Below, piece after piece: positions 27,993 through 37,026 of a stretch of 64,000 nucleotides of DNA; the first letter of the stretch is position 1; every line of letters starts with the position of its first letter. The stretch lies in the NCBI GenBank assembly GCA_002898295.1, contig BEHX01000001.1, positions 1 through 64,000 of the forward strand, written 5' to 3'. A model generated the notes under the pieces. That model worked only from the letters and a program-made list of their open reading frames with translations. It ran no database searches and was not told the DNA's origin. This DNA comes from a bacterium HR21 (GTDB lineage: Bacteria; Bacteroidota; Ignavibacteria; Kapaibacteriales; HRBIN21). Position numbers and translations under genes: made by a program.

Positions 27993-29490
27993 TGTCCGGC
28001 AGGGCAGGCTCCAACTGGAAGCGACGACGCAGAGAGGGGTGCCATGAGTGTGGGCGCAGGAACTTGTGGACTGTTTCCGCCGCGCGGAGGGCGTGTTCGA
28101 GAGCATTTTCGAACGCTGGAGAAGCGTCGTTGTCGGTGTTGGCAAAGACAATGCGCCCGACCGGACGCCGTGCCTGCTGGGCGGCGCCGCAGAGAGCCTC
28201 AGGGGTAGGGATGACAAGCCCGTGTCCCCACACGAAGCACGTGCATTCAATGGATGCAGCTGCCTGCGCCGGGAGCAGCTGCTGCAACGCTTCGCGAACG
28301 GCAGCGGCAACGAGCTGCCGCACGGAAGCTTCCTCCAGGAGAAGCCCACGCTGCTGAGCGGAGAGTGGGACGTAGAGGCACGAGAGGAAGCCCTCGATGG
28401 GCTGCGGCTGCAGGGCAGTGACATCGGCGATGTCGGTCACCAGTCGGGCTTCGGGCAACCAGACCTCAAAAGTGTTCTCCGGTACCAGGCGGAAAGGCGT
28501 GTGCACGTGCACGGTCAGGTACGGTGCATAGCGAAGGCGCAGAATTGCCTGCCGGTGTGCTGGAGGGAGCTCCGGGAAGAGATGTTTTGCCAGGAACTTC
28601 GGACCAGCAAAGACGACAGCGGCAGCCTCGATTGCAACAATGTCCCCGTCAGGACTCTGACACAGGGTGCGCACGTTGCCTGTGGCGCAGTGTTCGCTGT
28701 GGAAGGCGGTCGCGGGGCACCAGATGCGCTCTCTACCGAGCTTGTCCGCGAGCCGGTGGCAGAAGGTCGCAAGCCCACCGGGGAGGGAGAAGCGGCGGCG
28801 TTCTCCGGCGAGCTCATCGCCGAGAAAGTCGCGCAGGCAATAGGCGCTGACCAGCTCTGCCGGCGCTCCCATTGTGGAGCGGGTATAGGCGCTCAGGAGA
28901 CGGAGCAGGAAGGCAGAACCGTATGGTCGGACAAACTCGGCTGCAGTCTGTGCAGCAAGCCATGTCCAGGGCTGTTCCGGCAGCGGGTAGGGTGGGGCAG
29001 GCAGCATCGGAATCTTCTCCCGAAAGCGACGGAGGGCATCGCGTTCATGTCGTGCAAGTGGAAGCTCGCACAGGACGCTTGCGTCCCAGAACCGCGGGTA
29101 GATGCAGCCATTGAGGGCAAGAGCATCGACAGGGAGTGGGAGAAGCTGCAGCTGCAGCTGCCGGAGCAGCTCTTCGAGCAGCGGGGAGATTTCTCCAATG
29201 TAGAGGGCGCCGCAAGGCACAACGGCGCCTTGCCATTGTTCTGTGCGCGTGGCGCCGCCGATGGTGGGTTCGTGTTCCAGTACAAGGACCTCGTACCCGA
29301 GCTGATGCAACAACCATGCACTGGTCAAGCCTGCCGGACCGGCGCCAATGACGAGAACATCGCACCGAATCCGACGGGTGGGAGAAAGCCCGTGGGAAGG
29401 GCGCCAGAAGAGCTGGTGAGCCGGCTCCCGACGTTGGTACCAGAGGTGGAGTCGGAGCGTGTCATTGTCTTCCTCATCCATGGTGAGCAT
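27886..29490 (-). CDS. FAD-dependent amine-oxidase/protoporphyrinogen-oxidase-like protein
   Basis: 534-residue flavoprotein with an N-terminal Rossmann FAD motif (VLVIGAGPAGLTSAWLLHQLGYEVLVLEHEPTIGG, ~45-80) and the GG.TR continuation of flavin amine oxidases. A ...LPGGLATFCHRLADKL block near residue 240 and an FAD-site segment near the C-terminus (RIVFANTDNDASPAFENALEHALRAAE) support the assignment. The substrate is unknown; carotenoid desaturase, protoporphyrinogen oxidase and amine oxidase share this fold. The last ~36 residues are Pro/Arg-rich, lie in the overlap with the VWA gene and look unlike the rest. An alternative ATG is at 29481. It lies 92 nt downstream of the gmhB-like gene. 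Confidence 0.78.
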   Translation of the reverse strand: MLTMDEEDNDTLRLHLWYQRREPAHQLFWRPSHGLSPTRRIRCDVLVIGAGPAGLTSAWLLHQLGYEVLVLEHEPTIGGATRTEQWQGAVVPCGALYIGEISPLLEELLRQLQLQLLPLPVDALALNGCIYPRFWDASVLCELPLARHERDALRRFREKIPMLPAPPYPLPEQPWTWLAAQTAAEFVRPYGSAFLLRLLSAYTRSTMGAPAELVSAYCLRDFLGDELAGERRRFSLPGGLATFCHRLADKLGRERIWCPATAFHSEHCATGNVRTLCQSPDGDIVAIEAAAVVFAGPKFLAKHLFPELPPAHRQAILRLRYAPYLTVHVHTPFRLVPENTFEVWLPEARLVTDIADVTALQPQPIEGFLSCLYVPLSAQQRGLLLEEASVRQLVAAAVREALQQLLPAQAAASIECTCFVWGHGLVIPTPEALCGAAQQARRPVGRIVFANTDNDASPAFENALEHALRAAETVHKFLRPHSWHPSLRRRFQLEPALPDNADPLQPMDRALPDRRTAPPAVAPPVYLPAPPDKR

Positions 29491-29582
29491 GCTGGGCTAT
29501 GAGACATACCCCACGGTGGCGGATGCTTTTCCGGCTGTGGGAGAAGGTGAGAAGGGAAGAGCGTCTATCCGAGAGGTGAGGG

Positions 29583-30134
29583 CTACAAATGGTGACGCAG
29601 ATCCGGTGGTCTTTGGTGTGCGGCAATGATGGCAAGAGCGGCTTGCAGGTCTAGGACGTGGAAATCAGCCTCTGGAGCGGTGTCACAGCCGACCAGGATG
29701 GTGCGCACCCCAGCACGGCGCCCAGCGAGGACGTCGCTGGGGGTGTCGCCGACCATCCAACAGGTATGGGGAGCCAACTGCCATCGGTCAAGTGCCTCCA
29801 GGAGCATTCCCGGCTGCGGTTTCCGGCGGGGGCTGCCGCTCTCGGCAGCGTCGGTGCAGACCAGGATGGCGTCGACCCCGAAGCCCAGCCGGGCGGTGAG
29901 TTCACGCTGCATGTGCTCGTGAATGCGCTCCAATTCCTCCGCGCTCAGGAGTCCTTTGGCAACTCCCTGCTGGTTTGTGACCACAATGCTCAGCAGCCCA
30001 AGCTGCCGAATCCCTTGCAGGAAGGGGAAAATGTCGGGCAAGAAGTGGAACTCTGCCGGGCTGCGAACATAGCCGCCGGCAATGCGCCAGTTGATAATGC
30101 CATCGCGGTCGAGGAAGACAGCCCCGGAGGACAT
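29583..30134 (-). CDS. gmhB: HAD-IIIA phosphatase, GmhB-like
   Basis: 183-residue HAD phosphatase resembling D-glycero-D-manno-heptose-1,7-bisphosphate 7-phosphatase, which acts in ADP-heptose synthesis for LPS. Motif I is FLDRDGIIN (D9, D11), motif II TNQQG, the Lys is in RRKPQPGML and motif III is GDTPSDVLAGRRAG. The zinc-binding loop of classical GmhB (C-x-H...C-x-C) is missing: the segment reads VCTDAAESGSPRRKP with a single Cys. A histidinol-phosphate phosphatase-like role or another sugar phosphate is therefore also possible. It is the first gene of the unit with the FAD and VWA genes, divergent from mfd. Confidence 0.75.
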   Translation of the reverse strand: MSSGAVFLDRDGIINWRIAGGYVRSPAEFHFLPDIFPFLQGIRQLGLLSIVVTNQQGVAKGLLSAEELERIHEHMQRELTARLGFGVDAILVCTDAAESGSPRRKPQPGMLLEALDRWQLAPHTCWMVGDTPSDVLAGRRAGVRTILVGCDTAPEADFHVLDLQAALAIIAAHQRPPDLRHHL

Positions 30135-30263
30135 GCCGGACTCTCGGCGGAAAGCCTCCAGTAGCGACGTTCCAGCGGCGGGCTTCAGTGTACGGTGTGC
30201 CCGATGAGGGAAGGTGTGCTGTTCGTCTTATGGACCGTACGGATGCGAGGGTGATGGGCTGTG

Positions 30264-33200
30264 ATGGAGAGAATTCCCCTTGCCCATCTGAGCCAGCGGC
30301 TCGGGGAGCAACTCTGGGAGCGCTTCGGCAAGGCGATTGCCGCGGGAGAGTCGTTCCCGATGCCTGCCCTGGCGGGCTCGCTGGGGGCTCTGGTGGGAGC
30401 AACGGCGTGGCAGCGCCTTCGCCGCCCGCTTCTCGTGGTAGCGCCCTCGGCTGAGGAAGTGGCGCGCTGGCACTATGACCTGCTGCAGCTCTGCCCGGAG
30501 GCACAGGTAGTCACGTGGAACTGGCGCCCGAAACAGCTCTGGGAGCAGGTGCGCCACGTTGATGCCCTCCAGCTCGAAGGGGTCGAAGTTGCCTTCCTCC
30601 TGCAGCGCCGTGCAGCCCCGATTGTAGTGTGCTCGCCGGAGGTCTTCACCGTTCCCATACCCGAGCCAGCTGAGCTGGAACGCTGGACGGTGAGGCTGCA
30701 GGTCGGCATGGAGCTGCCCCGGGAGGAGTTCCTGCAAGCGCTTCTCCACCGAGGATTCCAGCGGGTCGAACAGGTCTCCGCCGTCGGCGATGTTGCCTGG
30801 CGTGGCGGGATTGTGGACATCTTCCCTATTGGCTGGCAGGAACCCCTGCGAATCGAGCTCTGGGGAAATACCGTGGAATCGCTCCGCTGCTTCGATCCGG
30901 AGAGCCAGCGCAGCACGGTTCGCTTCGAACACGTGGAGTTCCTCGCCAGCCTCGTCTGGGAGCAGCCCGTAGCCCAGCTGACGAGGTTCCTGCCGCCGGA
31001 GACGCTTGTCATCCTGGACCATCCCGAGCAGCTCCGTCACCGATGGGCGCAGCAGGGTGCCGAGAGGCTGGTGGAAGATCTGCAACGCTGGCAGGTGTTG
31101 ATGGTGAACCCTCTGAGTGCTCCGGGGAGCGAGCCGGAGAGCATTGGGCAGCCATCGGTCGGGGGCTCTGTCCTGCGCCTCCTCCACGAGCTGTGCCGCC
31201 TCCAGGAACGTGGGACCGAGCTCTACCTCTGCGCAGCCTCCGTGACGCATCTCCGACGGCTCCACCAGCTGCTCATGGCGGCTGTCCGCGAGCAGGCAGA
31301 AGCCGTCGGTGAGGAAAGCCGTGGGGATGGACTTGCACAGAAGCTCCCGAGCCTGCACTGGGTTGAAGGTACGCTCGCGCGGGGGTTTCTCTGGCATGCT
31401 GGTGGCGTCGCGGTCTGGACTGAGCACGAGATCTTCGGGCGGCTCCATCGGCGCCCGCCGGAGCGGCGCCGCACTGCGGGACTGACACTGCGCGAACTGC
31501 AGCAGCTCAAGCGGGGAGATTACCTTGTGCACGTTGATCACGGCATTGCGCTCTTCGATGGACTGCAAGTCCTCACCCTCGGTGCCGGGCGGCAAGAGTG
31601 TGTGCGGCTCCTCTACGCCGATGGCGACGTGCTCTATGTGCCGCTCAACTACCTGCACAAGCTGCAGCGCTACGAAGTCCATGAGGGAGTCAAGCCGAAG
31701 CTCCATCGCCTCGGCAGCCGGGAGTGGCAAGCGCTGAAGTTGCGCGCCAAGCGCCGGCTCAAAGATATTGCCCGGGAGCTAGTGCGCCTGTATGCTCGGC
31801 GCAAACTCCAGCGCGGCTTCGCTTTCCCGCCGGACACGCTCTGGCAGAAAGAGATGGAAGCGGCGTTTCCCTACGAGGATACTCCCGACCAGGCGCGTGC
31901 AACCGCTGAGGTCAAAGCCGATATGGAAGCGCCTGTGCCGATGGACCGGCTCATCTGCGGCGATGTCGGGTTTGGGAAGACGGAGATCGCCATCCGTGCC
32001 GCCTTCAAGGCAGTGCAGGCGGGTAAGCAAGTGGCTGTGTTGGTACCCACCACGGTGCTTGCAGAACAGCACTTCCAGACCTTCTCCGAGCGGTTGCGTC
32101 CGTATCCGGTGGTCATTGCCACGCTGTCTCGCTTCCGGAGCCGGCGGGAACAACGGGAGATCCTCCAGCAATTGGCGCGCGGGCATATCGACATCATTAT
32201 TGGCACGCACCGGCTATTGAGCGCAGATGTGCGCTTCCGTGACCTCGGCTTGCTCATCGTGGACGAAGAGCACCGCTTTGGCGTTCTGGCAAAGGAACGG
32301 CTCCGAAAGCTGCACGTCAACGTGGATACGCTCTGGCTGACGGCAACACCGATTCCGCGGACGCTCCATATGGCGCTCATCGGCGTGCGGGATATGAGCC
32401 TGATTGAGACCCCGCCGCAGAACCGGCTCCCGGTGCGTACCTACGTGGTGCAGTGGGATGATGAGCTCATCCGCACCGCTATCGAAGCCGAACTCGACCG
32501 CGGGGGACAAGTCTTCTTTGTGACCAACCACATCGAGGGTATCGAGCAGCTGCACGAGCGCCTCCAGCGCTTGGTGCCGCAGGCTCGTATCGGCATTGCC
32601 CATGGGCGTCTCAGGAGCCGTCAGCTGGAAGCCGTCATGGAAGGCTTCCTCCGGCAGCAGCTGGATATTCTCCTGTGCACGAAAATCGTTGAAGCAGGGC
32701 TGGACTTTCCCCATGCCAACACCATTCTCATCCACCATGCCGAAGACTTCGGGCTGGCGGAGCTTTACCAGCTGCGGGGACGAGTCGGGCGCAGCAATGT
32801 GCAGGCATACTGCTACCTGATTGTCCCGCCGGTGGAACAGCTCACCACGGCGGCATTGCGCCGCCTCCAGGCGCTGGAGGAGTTCACCGAGCTGGGCAGC
32901 GGCTTCCGGCTTGCACTGCGAGACCTCGAAATCCGCGGTGCTGGCAACCTCTTCGGTCCTGAACAGAGCGGCTTCATTGCCCAGATGGGCTTTGAGCTGT
33001 ACCAGCATGTGCTCGAGCGCGCCATTGAAGAGCTGCGGGCAGAAGAGTTCCCAGAGCTGGAACGGCACCGCGTCTTGGTCCTCCAGGCGTTGCGGAATCC
33101 CGGGCTGCAGCTCGATATCCCCGGTGAAGCCTTCCTGCCGGAGACCTACGTCCCGAGCGATGGGGAACGGTTTGCCCTGTACAAGCGCCTCTACCGTGCC

Positions 33201-33608
33201 GAGTCCGAAGCCGAAGTTGAAGACCTGGCTGCCGAGTTACAGGACCGCTTCGGTCCGCTTCCGGAGCCAGCGCGAGCGCTCCTGGAAGCCGTGCGGCTGC
33301 GGGTCTACTTGGTGCAGACCGGGTGCGTGCGTGTCCTCCTGCGTCCGGAGCGGCTTGCTTTGGAGCTCCCGGCGCGGCGCCATGAGCTCTTCTACCGCCA
33401 TGCCTTTCCGGTCTGGGTGGAAGTCGTGGCGCGCTGGGAGGGGGCACGCTTTGTGCAGGAGCGGCAGCGGCTCTGGGCAGAATTCCCTCTGGCGAAAGCC
33501 GAGGACGCACTCGTGCTGGCACGCCTGCTCTGGGAGGAGCTGGTCTGTGCGCTGCACGGGGTGGAAGTGGAAACGGTCACAGCATCTCTCTCGGAGGAGA
33601 CGCCGTGA
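30264..33608 (+). CDS. mfd: Transcription-repair coupling factor Mfd
   Basis: 1114-residue ATPase that removes RNA polymerase stalled at lesions and recruits UvrA. The N-terminal third is the UvrB-like region. The RNA-polymerase-interacting CarD-like domain begins near residue 415 (KRGDYLVHVDHGIALFDGLQ, with YVPLNYLHKLQRY). The RecG-like motor has Walker A GDVGFGKTE and the DEEH box VDEEHRFGV, then TATPIPRTLHMAL and the GRVGRSN motif. The C-terminal domain is complete. A GTG one codon earlier (30261) is the alternative start. Its TGA overlaps the GTG of ychF (GTGA). The 129-nt divergent gap before it holds no clear promoter. Confidence 0.95.
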   Translation: MERIPLAHLSQRLGEQLWERFGKAIAAGESFPMPALAGSLGALVGATAWQRLRRPLLVVAPSAEEVARWHYDLLQLCPEAQVVTWNWRPKQLWEQVRHVDALQLEGVEVAFLLQRRAAPIVVCSPEVFTVPIPEPAELERWTVRLQVGMELPREEFLQALLHRGFQRVEQVSAVGDVAWRGGIVDIFPIGWQEPLRIELWGNTVESLRCFDPESQRSTVRFEHVEFLASLVWEQPVAQLTRFLPPETLVILDHPEQLRHRWAQQGAERLVEDLQRWQVLMVNPLSAPGSEPESIGQPSVGGSVLRLLHELCRLQERGTELYLCAASVTHLRRLHQLLMAAVREQAEAVGEESRGDGLAQKLPSLHWVEGTLARGFLWHAGGVAVWTEHEIFGRLHRRPPERRRTAGLTLRELQQLKRGDYLVHVDHGIALFDGLQVLTLGAGRQECVRLLYADGDVLYVPLNYLHKLQRYEVHEGVKPKLHRLGSREWQALKLRAKRRLKDIARELVRLYARRKLQRGFAFPPDTLWQKEMEAAFPYEDTPDQARATAEVKADMEAPVPMDRLICGDVGFGKTEIAIRAAFKAVQAGKQVAVLVPTTVLAEQHFQTFSERLRPYPVVIATLSRFRSRREQREILQQLARGHIDIIIGTHRLLSADVRFRDLGLLIVDEEHRFGVLAKERLRKLHVNVDTLWLTATPIPRTLHMALIGVRDMSLIETPPQNRLPVRTYVVQWDDELIRTAIEAELDRGGQVFFVTNHIEGIEQLHERLQRLVPQARIGIAHGRLRSRQLEAVMEGFLRQQLDILLCTKIVEAGLDFPHANTILIHHAEDFGLAELYQLRGRVGRSNVQAYCYLIVPPVEQLTTAALRRLQALEEFTELGSGFRLALRDLEIRGAGNLFGPEQSGFIAQMGFELYQHVLERAIEELRAEEFPELERHRVLVLQALRNPGLQLDIPGEAFLPETYVPSDGERFALYKRLYRAESEAEVEDLAAELQDRFGPLPEPARALLEAVRLRVYLVQTGCVRVLLRPERLALELPARRHELFYRHAFPVWVEVVARWEGARFVQERQRLWAEFPLAKAEDALVLARLLWEELVCALHGVEVETVTASLSEETP

Positions 33609-34699
33609 GCTGGAGCTGCGGCATTGTCGGGCTTCCGAACGCAGGCAAATCGCTTCTCTTCAATGCCGTCACCGGCGGGAGCGCAGCCGTGGCGAACTAC
33701 CCGTTCTGTACCATTGAGCCACATGTGGGTGTGGTACCCCTTCCCGATGAGCGGCTGCACTACCTGGGGCAGCTCTACCGCCCGGAGCGAATAACCCCGG
33801 CAACGCTCCAGGTGATTGACATTGCGGGACTGGTGCGCGGAGCCTCCCAAGGTGAAGGGCTGGGCAATCAGTTCCTGTCCCATATTCGGGAGGTGGATGT
33901 GCTGTGGCACGTGGTGCGCTGCTTTGAGAATCCCGCCGTTGCCCATGTCTACGGCACTCCGGACCCGTGCCGGGATGCGGAAATTGTGGAAATGGAGCTG
34001 CTGCTCAAGGATGCCGAGACGCTCGAACGCCGATGGCAGGCGCTGCAGAAACGACTCCGCGCCGGTGCCGGGGAACACGAGCGGCGCGAAGCCGAACTGC
34101 TCGAAGCGCTCCGCGAGCATCTGGCTCGTGGGGAGCCTGCCTGGCGCTTCCCAAAGCCCGAGGGCAGCGAGGTCTTCTTCCGCAGCTGGCAGCTGTTGAG
34201 CCAGAAGCCTCTGCTCTACGTTGCCAACATTGACCAGACGCCGGAGGCGCAGCAGCGTGCCGAACAGCTTCGGCAGTGGGCGCAGCGCCGTGCCGCGCCT
34301 GTTGTCCCGGTCCTGGTTGCTCTCGAAGCAGACCTTGCTCAGCTTTCCCCCGAAGAGCGGGAAGAGTTCCAGCGGGAGTTCGGGATTGAGGAGCTTGGCA
34401 GTATTCGGCTGCTGCGGGAGACCCTGCGTCTGCTGCGATTGGTGACCTTCTTCACCGTAGTCGGTGGGCGAGAAGTCCGGGCATGGCTTGTCCCGGAAGG
34501 TACGTGTGCCCCAGAGGCTGCCGGGAAGGTGCATTCAGACTTCGAACGGGGCTTTCTCGCCGTTGAGGTCATGCGAGTGGAAGACCTGCAGCAGTATGGC
34601 TCCGAAGACGCTGTCCGTCATGCCGGGCGTTACCGGCGCGAAGGACGTACCTACCGGGTTGCCGATGGCGACATTCTGTATTTTCGCTCGGCTATCTGA
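33605..34699 (+). CDS. ychF: Redox-regulated ATPase YchF (Obg family)
   Basis: 364-residue member of the Obg/YchF group that prefers ATP and associates with ribosomes. G1 is GLPNAGKS (residues ~9-16), G3 DIAGLVRGAS, and the G4 position reads NIDQ rather than NKxD, as expected for an ATP-preferring YchF. A coiled alpha-helical insert spans ~125-200 and a TGS domain closes the protein (VGGREVRAWLVPEGTCAPEAAGKVHSDFERGF), ending with the DGDILYFR signature. The start is GTG at 33605, overlapping the mfd stop as GTGA, so translation is likely coupled. Confidence 0.95.
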   Translation: MSWSCGIVGLPNAGKSLLFNAVTGGSAAVANYPFCTIEPHVGVVPLPDERLHYLGQLYRPERITPATLQVIDIAGLVRGASQGEGLGNQFLSHIREVDVLWHVVRCFENPAVAHVYGTPDPCRDAEIVEMELLLKDAETLERRWQALQKRLRAGAGEHERREAELLEALREHLARGEPAWRFPKPEGSEVFFRSWQLLSQKPLLYVANIDQTPEAQQRAEQLRQWAQRRAAPVVPVLVALEADLAQLSPEEREEFQREFGIEELGSIRLLRETLRLLRLVTFFTVVGGREVRAWLVPEGTCAPEAAGKVHSDFERGFLAVEVMRVEDLQQYGSEDAVRHAGRYRREGRTYRVADGDILYFRSAI

Positions 34700-34720
34700 G
34701 CCCTTCGGGGAAAGCGGAGA

Positions 34721-35434
34721 ATGTGGCTGGTCCTGTTCGATATTGACGGCACACTCGTGCGGATGCGTCCGACGCCAGTCCGACGCGCCTTGCAGGAAGC
34801 ACTGCAGTGGACTCTCCGGCGCGCTGTCCAGCCGGAGTGGCTGGAGGATCTGGCGGGGAAGACAGACCTGCAGATTTTCGCTGAGGTTGCTGCTCGCTAT
34901 GGCTGGAGCGGTGAGGAGCTTGTCCGGCTCATGCCACGCTTTGCTTGCGTGTATACGAGCCTCTACCGACGCTGGGTCTCTGCCCGGGACCTCTCCGTGT
35001 TGCCTGGAGTGGAAGCACTCCTGCGGCAGCTCCAGAGCCTGCCGACGGTTGTGCTGGGGGTGCTGACAGGAAATCTCGAAGCGATTGCCTGGCAGAAGCT
35101 CCGCTGGGCAGGGCTTGCACCGTTTTTCCGTGTCGGTGCCTTTGGCTCCGACCACTGGGAACGGGAACACCTCCTGCCCTATGCCTGGCGGCGAGCTCGG
35201 CATGCAGGGCTGCCGATTGAGCCGGAGAAAACGATCCTCATTGGGGATTCCCCGCGGGATGTTGCCTGTGCCCGCCGGTGGGGAGTTCCCTGTATAGCCG
35301 TTGCAACAGGTCCGGTGTCTGCCGAGACGCTTTCGGCAGCGGGAGCAGCGGTTGTGCTACCGGATTTGACACTGCACGAGCACTTCTGGCATGCCCTCTA
35401 TGAGCTGCACGCGCAAGCTGATTATTGCCATTGA
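34721..35434 (+). CDS. HAD-superfamily phosphatase (phosphoglycolate phosphatase-like)
   Basis: 237-residue HAD hydrolase. Motif I is FDIDGTLV (D7 nucleophile, D9), a helical cap covers ~20-90, motif II is GVLTGN (~108-113), a Lys follows in the next block, and motif III is LIGDSPRDVACARRWG. The architecture matches phosphoglycolate or beta-phosphoglucomutase-type phosphatases; the substrate cannot be told. It begins 21 nt after ychF. Its 3' end overlaps the start of cmk by 35 nt in another frame. Confidence 0.82.
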   Translation: MWLVLFDIDGTLVRMRPTPVRRALQEALQWTLRRAVQPEWLEDLAGKTDLQIFAEVAARYGWSGEELVRLMPRFACVYTSLYRRWVSARDLSVLPGVEALLRQLQSLPTVVLGVLTGNLEAIAWQKLRWAGLAPFFRVGAFGSDHWEREHLLPYAWRRARHAGLPIEPEKTILIGDSPRDVACARRWGVPCIAVATGPVSAETLSAAGAAVVLPDLTLHEHFWHALYELHAQADYCH

Positions 35435-36149
35435 CGGACCGGCAGGGGCGGGCAAAAGCACGACGGCACGCCGCGTTGCCGAGCGGCTCGGGTACCTCTA
35501 CATTGACACCGGCGCCATGTACCGAGCTGTGACGTTGGCAGCCCTCCGGGCGGGCATCCCTATGGAGGAAGGCGCTCTTGCTCAACTCCTGCCGCAGCTC
35601 CGCCTTGAGCTCCACCTCTCCCCCGAGGGACAGCGGACTCTACTCAACGGCGAGGATGTCACCGAGCAGCTGCGTGACCCGGAGGTCACGCGGTGGGTGA
35701 GCCTGGTGAGCTCCTTCCCAGCGGTGCGGCGCTTCCTGGTGGAGCAGCAGCGCCGGCTGGGCAGCCAGGGTGGGGTGGTCATGGATGGACGGGATATCGG
35801 TACGGTGGTCTTCCCCAACGCTGATGTGAAGGTGTTCCTGACAGCGTCGTTGCCCGTGCGGGCACAGCGCCGTTACCATGAGCTGCGTCAACTCGGCATT
35901 GCCGTGACGGAAGAAGAGGTGGCTGCCGAGCTTGCACGCCGCGACCGGCTGGATTCTCACCGCAGCGAAAGCCCTCTGAGCTGCGCCCCCGATGCCGTCG
36001 TCATTGACACAACAGGGTTGACGATCGAGGAGCAGACCGAGCGCGTCCTGGAGCTGGTGCGGCAGAAGTGCAATACAGCAGCCGAGCTGGGCGTCCACAG
36101 CAGCCGAGAGCCGAGAGTCTCAGGAGACGCTCATGGAAGTCATCGTTGA
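35400..36149 (+). CDS. cmk: Cytidylate kinase
   Basis: 249-residue nucleoside-monophosphate kinase converting CMP and dCMP to the diphosphates. The P-loop is IAIDGPAGAGKSTTARRVAERL, followed by YIDTGAMYRAVT. The CMP-site block is MDGRDIGTVVFPNADVKVFLTA, with the lid Arg-rich region RRDRLDSHRSESPL. The ATG at 35400 gives the canonical N-terminus; ATG at 35391 adds three residues. The C-terminal ~25 residues past the core are Ser/Arg-rich and overlap ispH by 17 nt. In Bacteroidota cmk often lies directly before ispH, as here. Confidence 0.94.
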   Translation: MSCTRKLIIAIDGPAGAGKSTTARRVAERLGYLYIDTGAMYRAVTLAALRAGIPMEEGALAQLLPQLRLELHLSPEGQRTLLNGEDVTEQLRDPEVTRWVSLVSSFPAVRRFLVEQQRRLGSQGGVVMDGRDIGTVVFPNADVKVFLTASLPVRAQRRYHELRQLGIAVTEEEVAAELARRDRLDSHRSESPLSCAPDAVVIDTTGLTIEEQTERVLELVRQKCNTAAELGVHSSREPRVSGDAHGSHR

Positions 36150-37026
36150 CCCGCAGGCAGGATTTTGCTGGGGAGTGGTGCGTACGGTCCAGATTGCGGA
36201 GCAGAGCCTGCAAGAGGGCACGCCCGTCTACGTGCTCGGTGCCATCATCCACAATCCCCGGGAAATCGAGCGTCTGGAGCGGCTTGGGCTGCGCACAATC
36301 ACGCACGAGCAGCTCCCCGAAGCAGCCCGGGAGGGTGCGCGGGTCCTTATCCGGGCACACGGGGAACCGCCGAGCACTTACCGGCAAGCCTGGCAGCTGG
36401 GCATTGAGCTCATTGACGCTACCTGCCCCATTGTGGCCAAGCTCCAGGAGCGGGTCCGGAAATTCTACCTCCAAGGCTACCAGATTGTGATCTTCGGTAA
36501 GCCGCAGCACCCGGAGATCGTAGGAGTCCGCGGGGTGTGCAACGACGACTGCATCATCGTCCAGAGCGTGGATGAAGCGCTCACACGGGTGGATTTCCGG
36601 CGCCCGACCGTACTCTTCTCGCAGACAACGATGGACAAGACCGCCTTTGCTGAGCTTGTGGAAGCTCTGCGACAACACGTAGAACACCTGCGGGTAGAGT
36701 TTCCCGAAGAGCTTGTCGGGGAGTTCCACGCCAAGGACACCATCTGTGGACAGGTCTCCGGACGGGAGCACCATCTGCGCCGGTTTGCGGCAGCCTGCGA
36801 TGTGGTCATCTTCGTTGCCGGACGCGCCTCTTCCAATGGTAAGGTACTCTGCGAAGTGTGCCGTTCTGTCAACCCGCGGACGTACTTCATCGAGTCTGCC
36901 GAAGAGCTCTGTGCGGAGTGGTTTGAGGGGGCTTCCCGGGTTGGTGTCACAGGGGCAACGAGCACACCCCAGTGGTATATGCACGAGGTTGCCCGTCAAA
37001 TTCGGCAGCGCTTTGGGGGCGCGTAG
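36133..37026 (+). CDS. ispH: 4-hydroxy-3-methylbut-2-enyl diphosphate reductase IspH
   Basis: 297-residue [4Fe-4S] enzyme of the last MEP-pathway step, making IPP and DMAPP. Cluster cysteines C12 (GFCWGV), C98 (DATCPIV) and C205 (DTICGQV) are present, with substrate histidines at 40, 75 and 126. The C-terminal block VIFVAGRASSNGKVLCEVCRSVNP is typical of the Bacteroidota-type enzyme. An AGGAG site 7 nt before the ATG supports the start inside the end of cmk. Its product feeds uppS, 1 kb downstream. The last 31 nt overlap the convergent GT2 gene. Confidence 0.95.
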   Translation: MEVIVDPQAGFCWGVVRTVQIAEQSLQEGTPVYVLGAIIHNPREIERLERLGLRTITHEQLPEAAREGARVLIRAHGEPPSTYRQAWQLGIELIDATCPIVAKLQERVRKFYLQGYQIVIFGKPQHPEIVGVRGVCNDDCIIVQSVDEALTRVDFRRPTVLFSQTTMDKTAFAELVEALRQHVEHLRVEFPEELVGEFHAKDTICGQVSGREHHLRRFAAACDVVIFVAGRASSNGKVLCEVCRSVNPRTYFIESAEELCAEWFEGASRVGVTGATSTPQWYMHEVARQIRQRFGGA

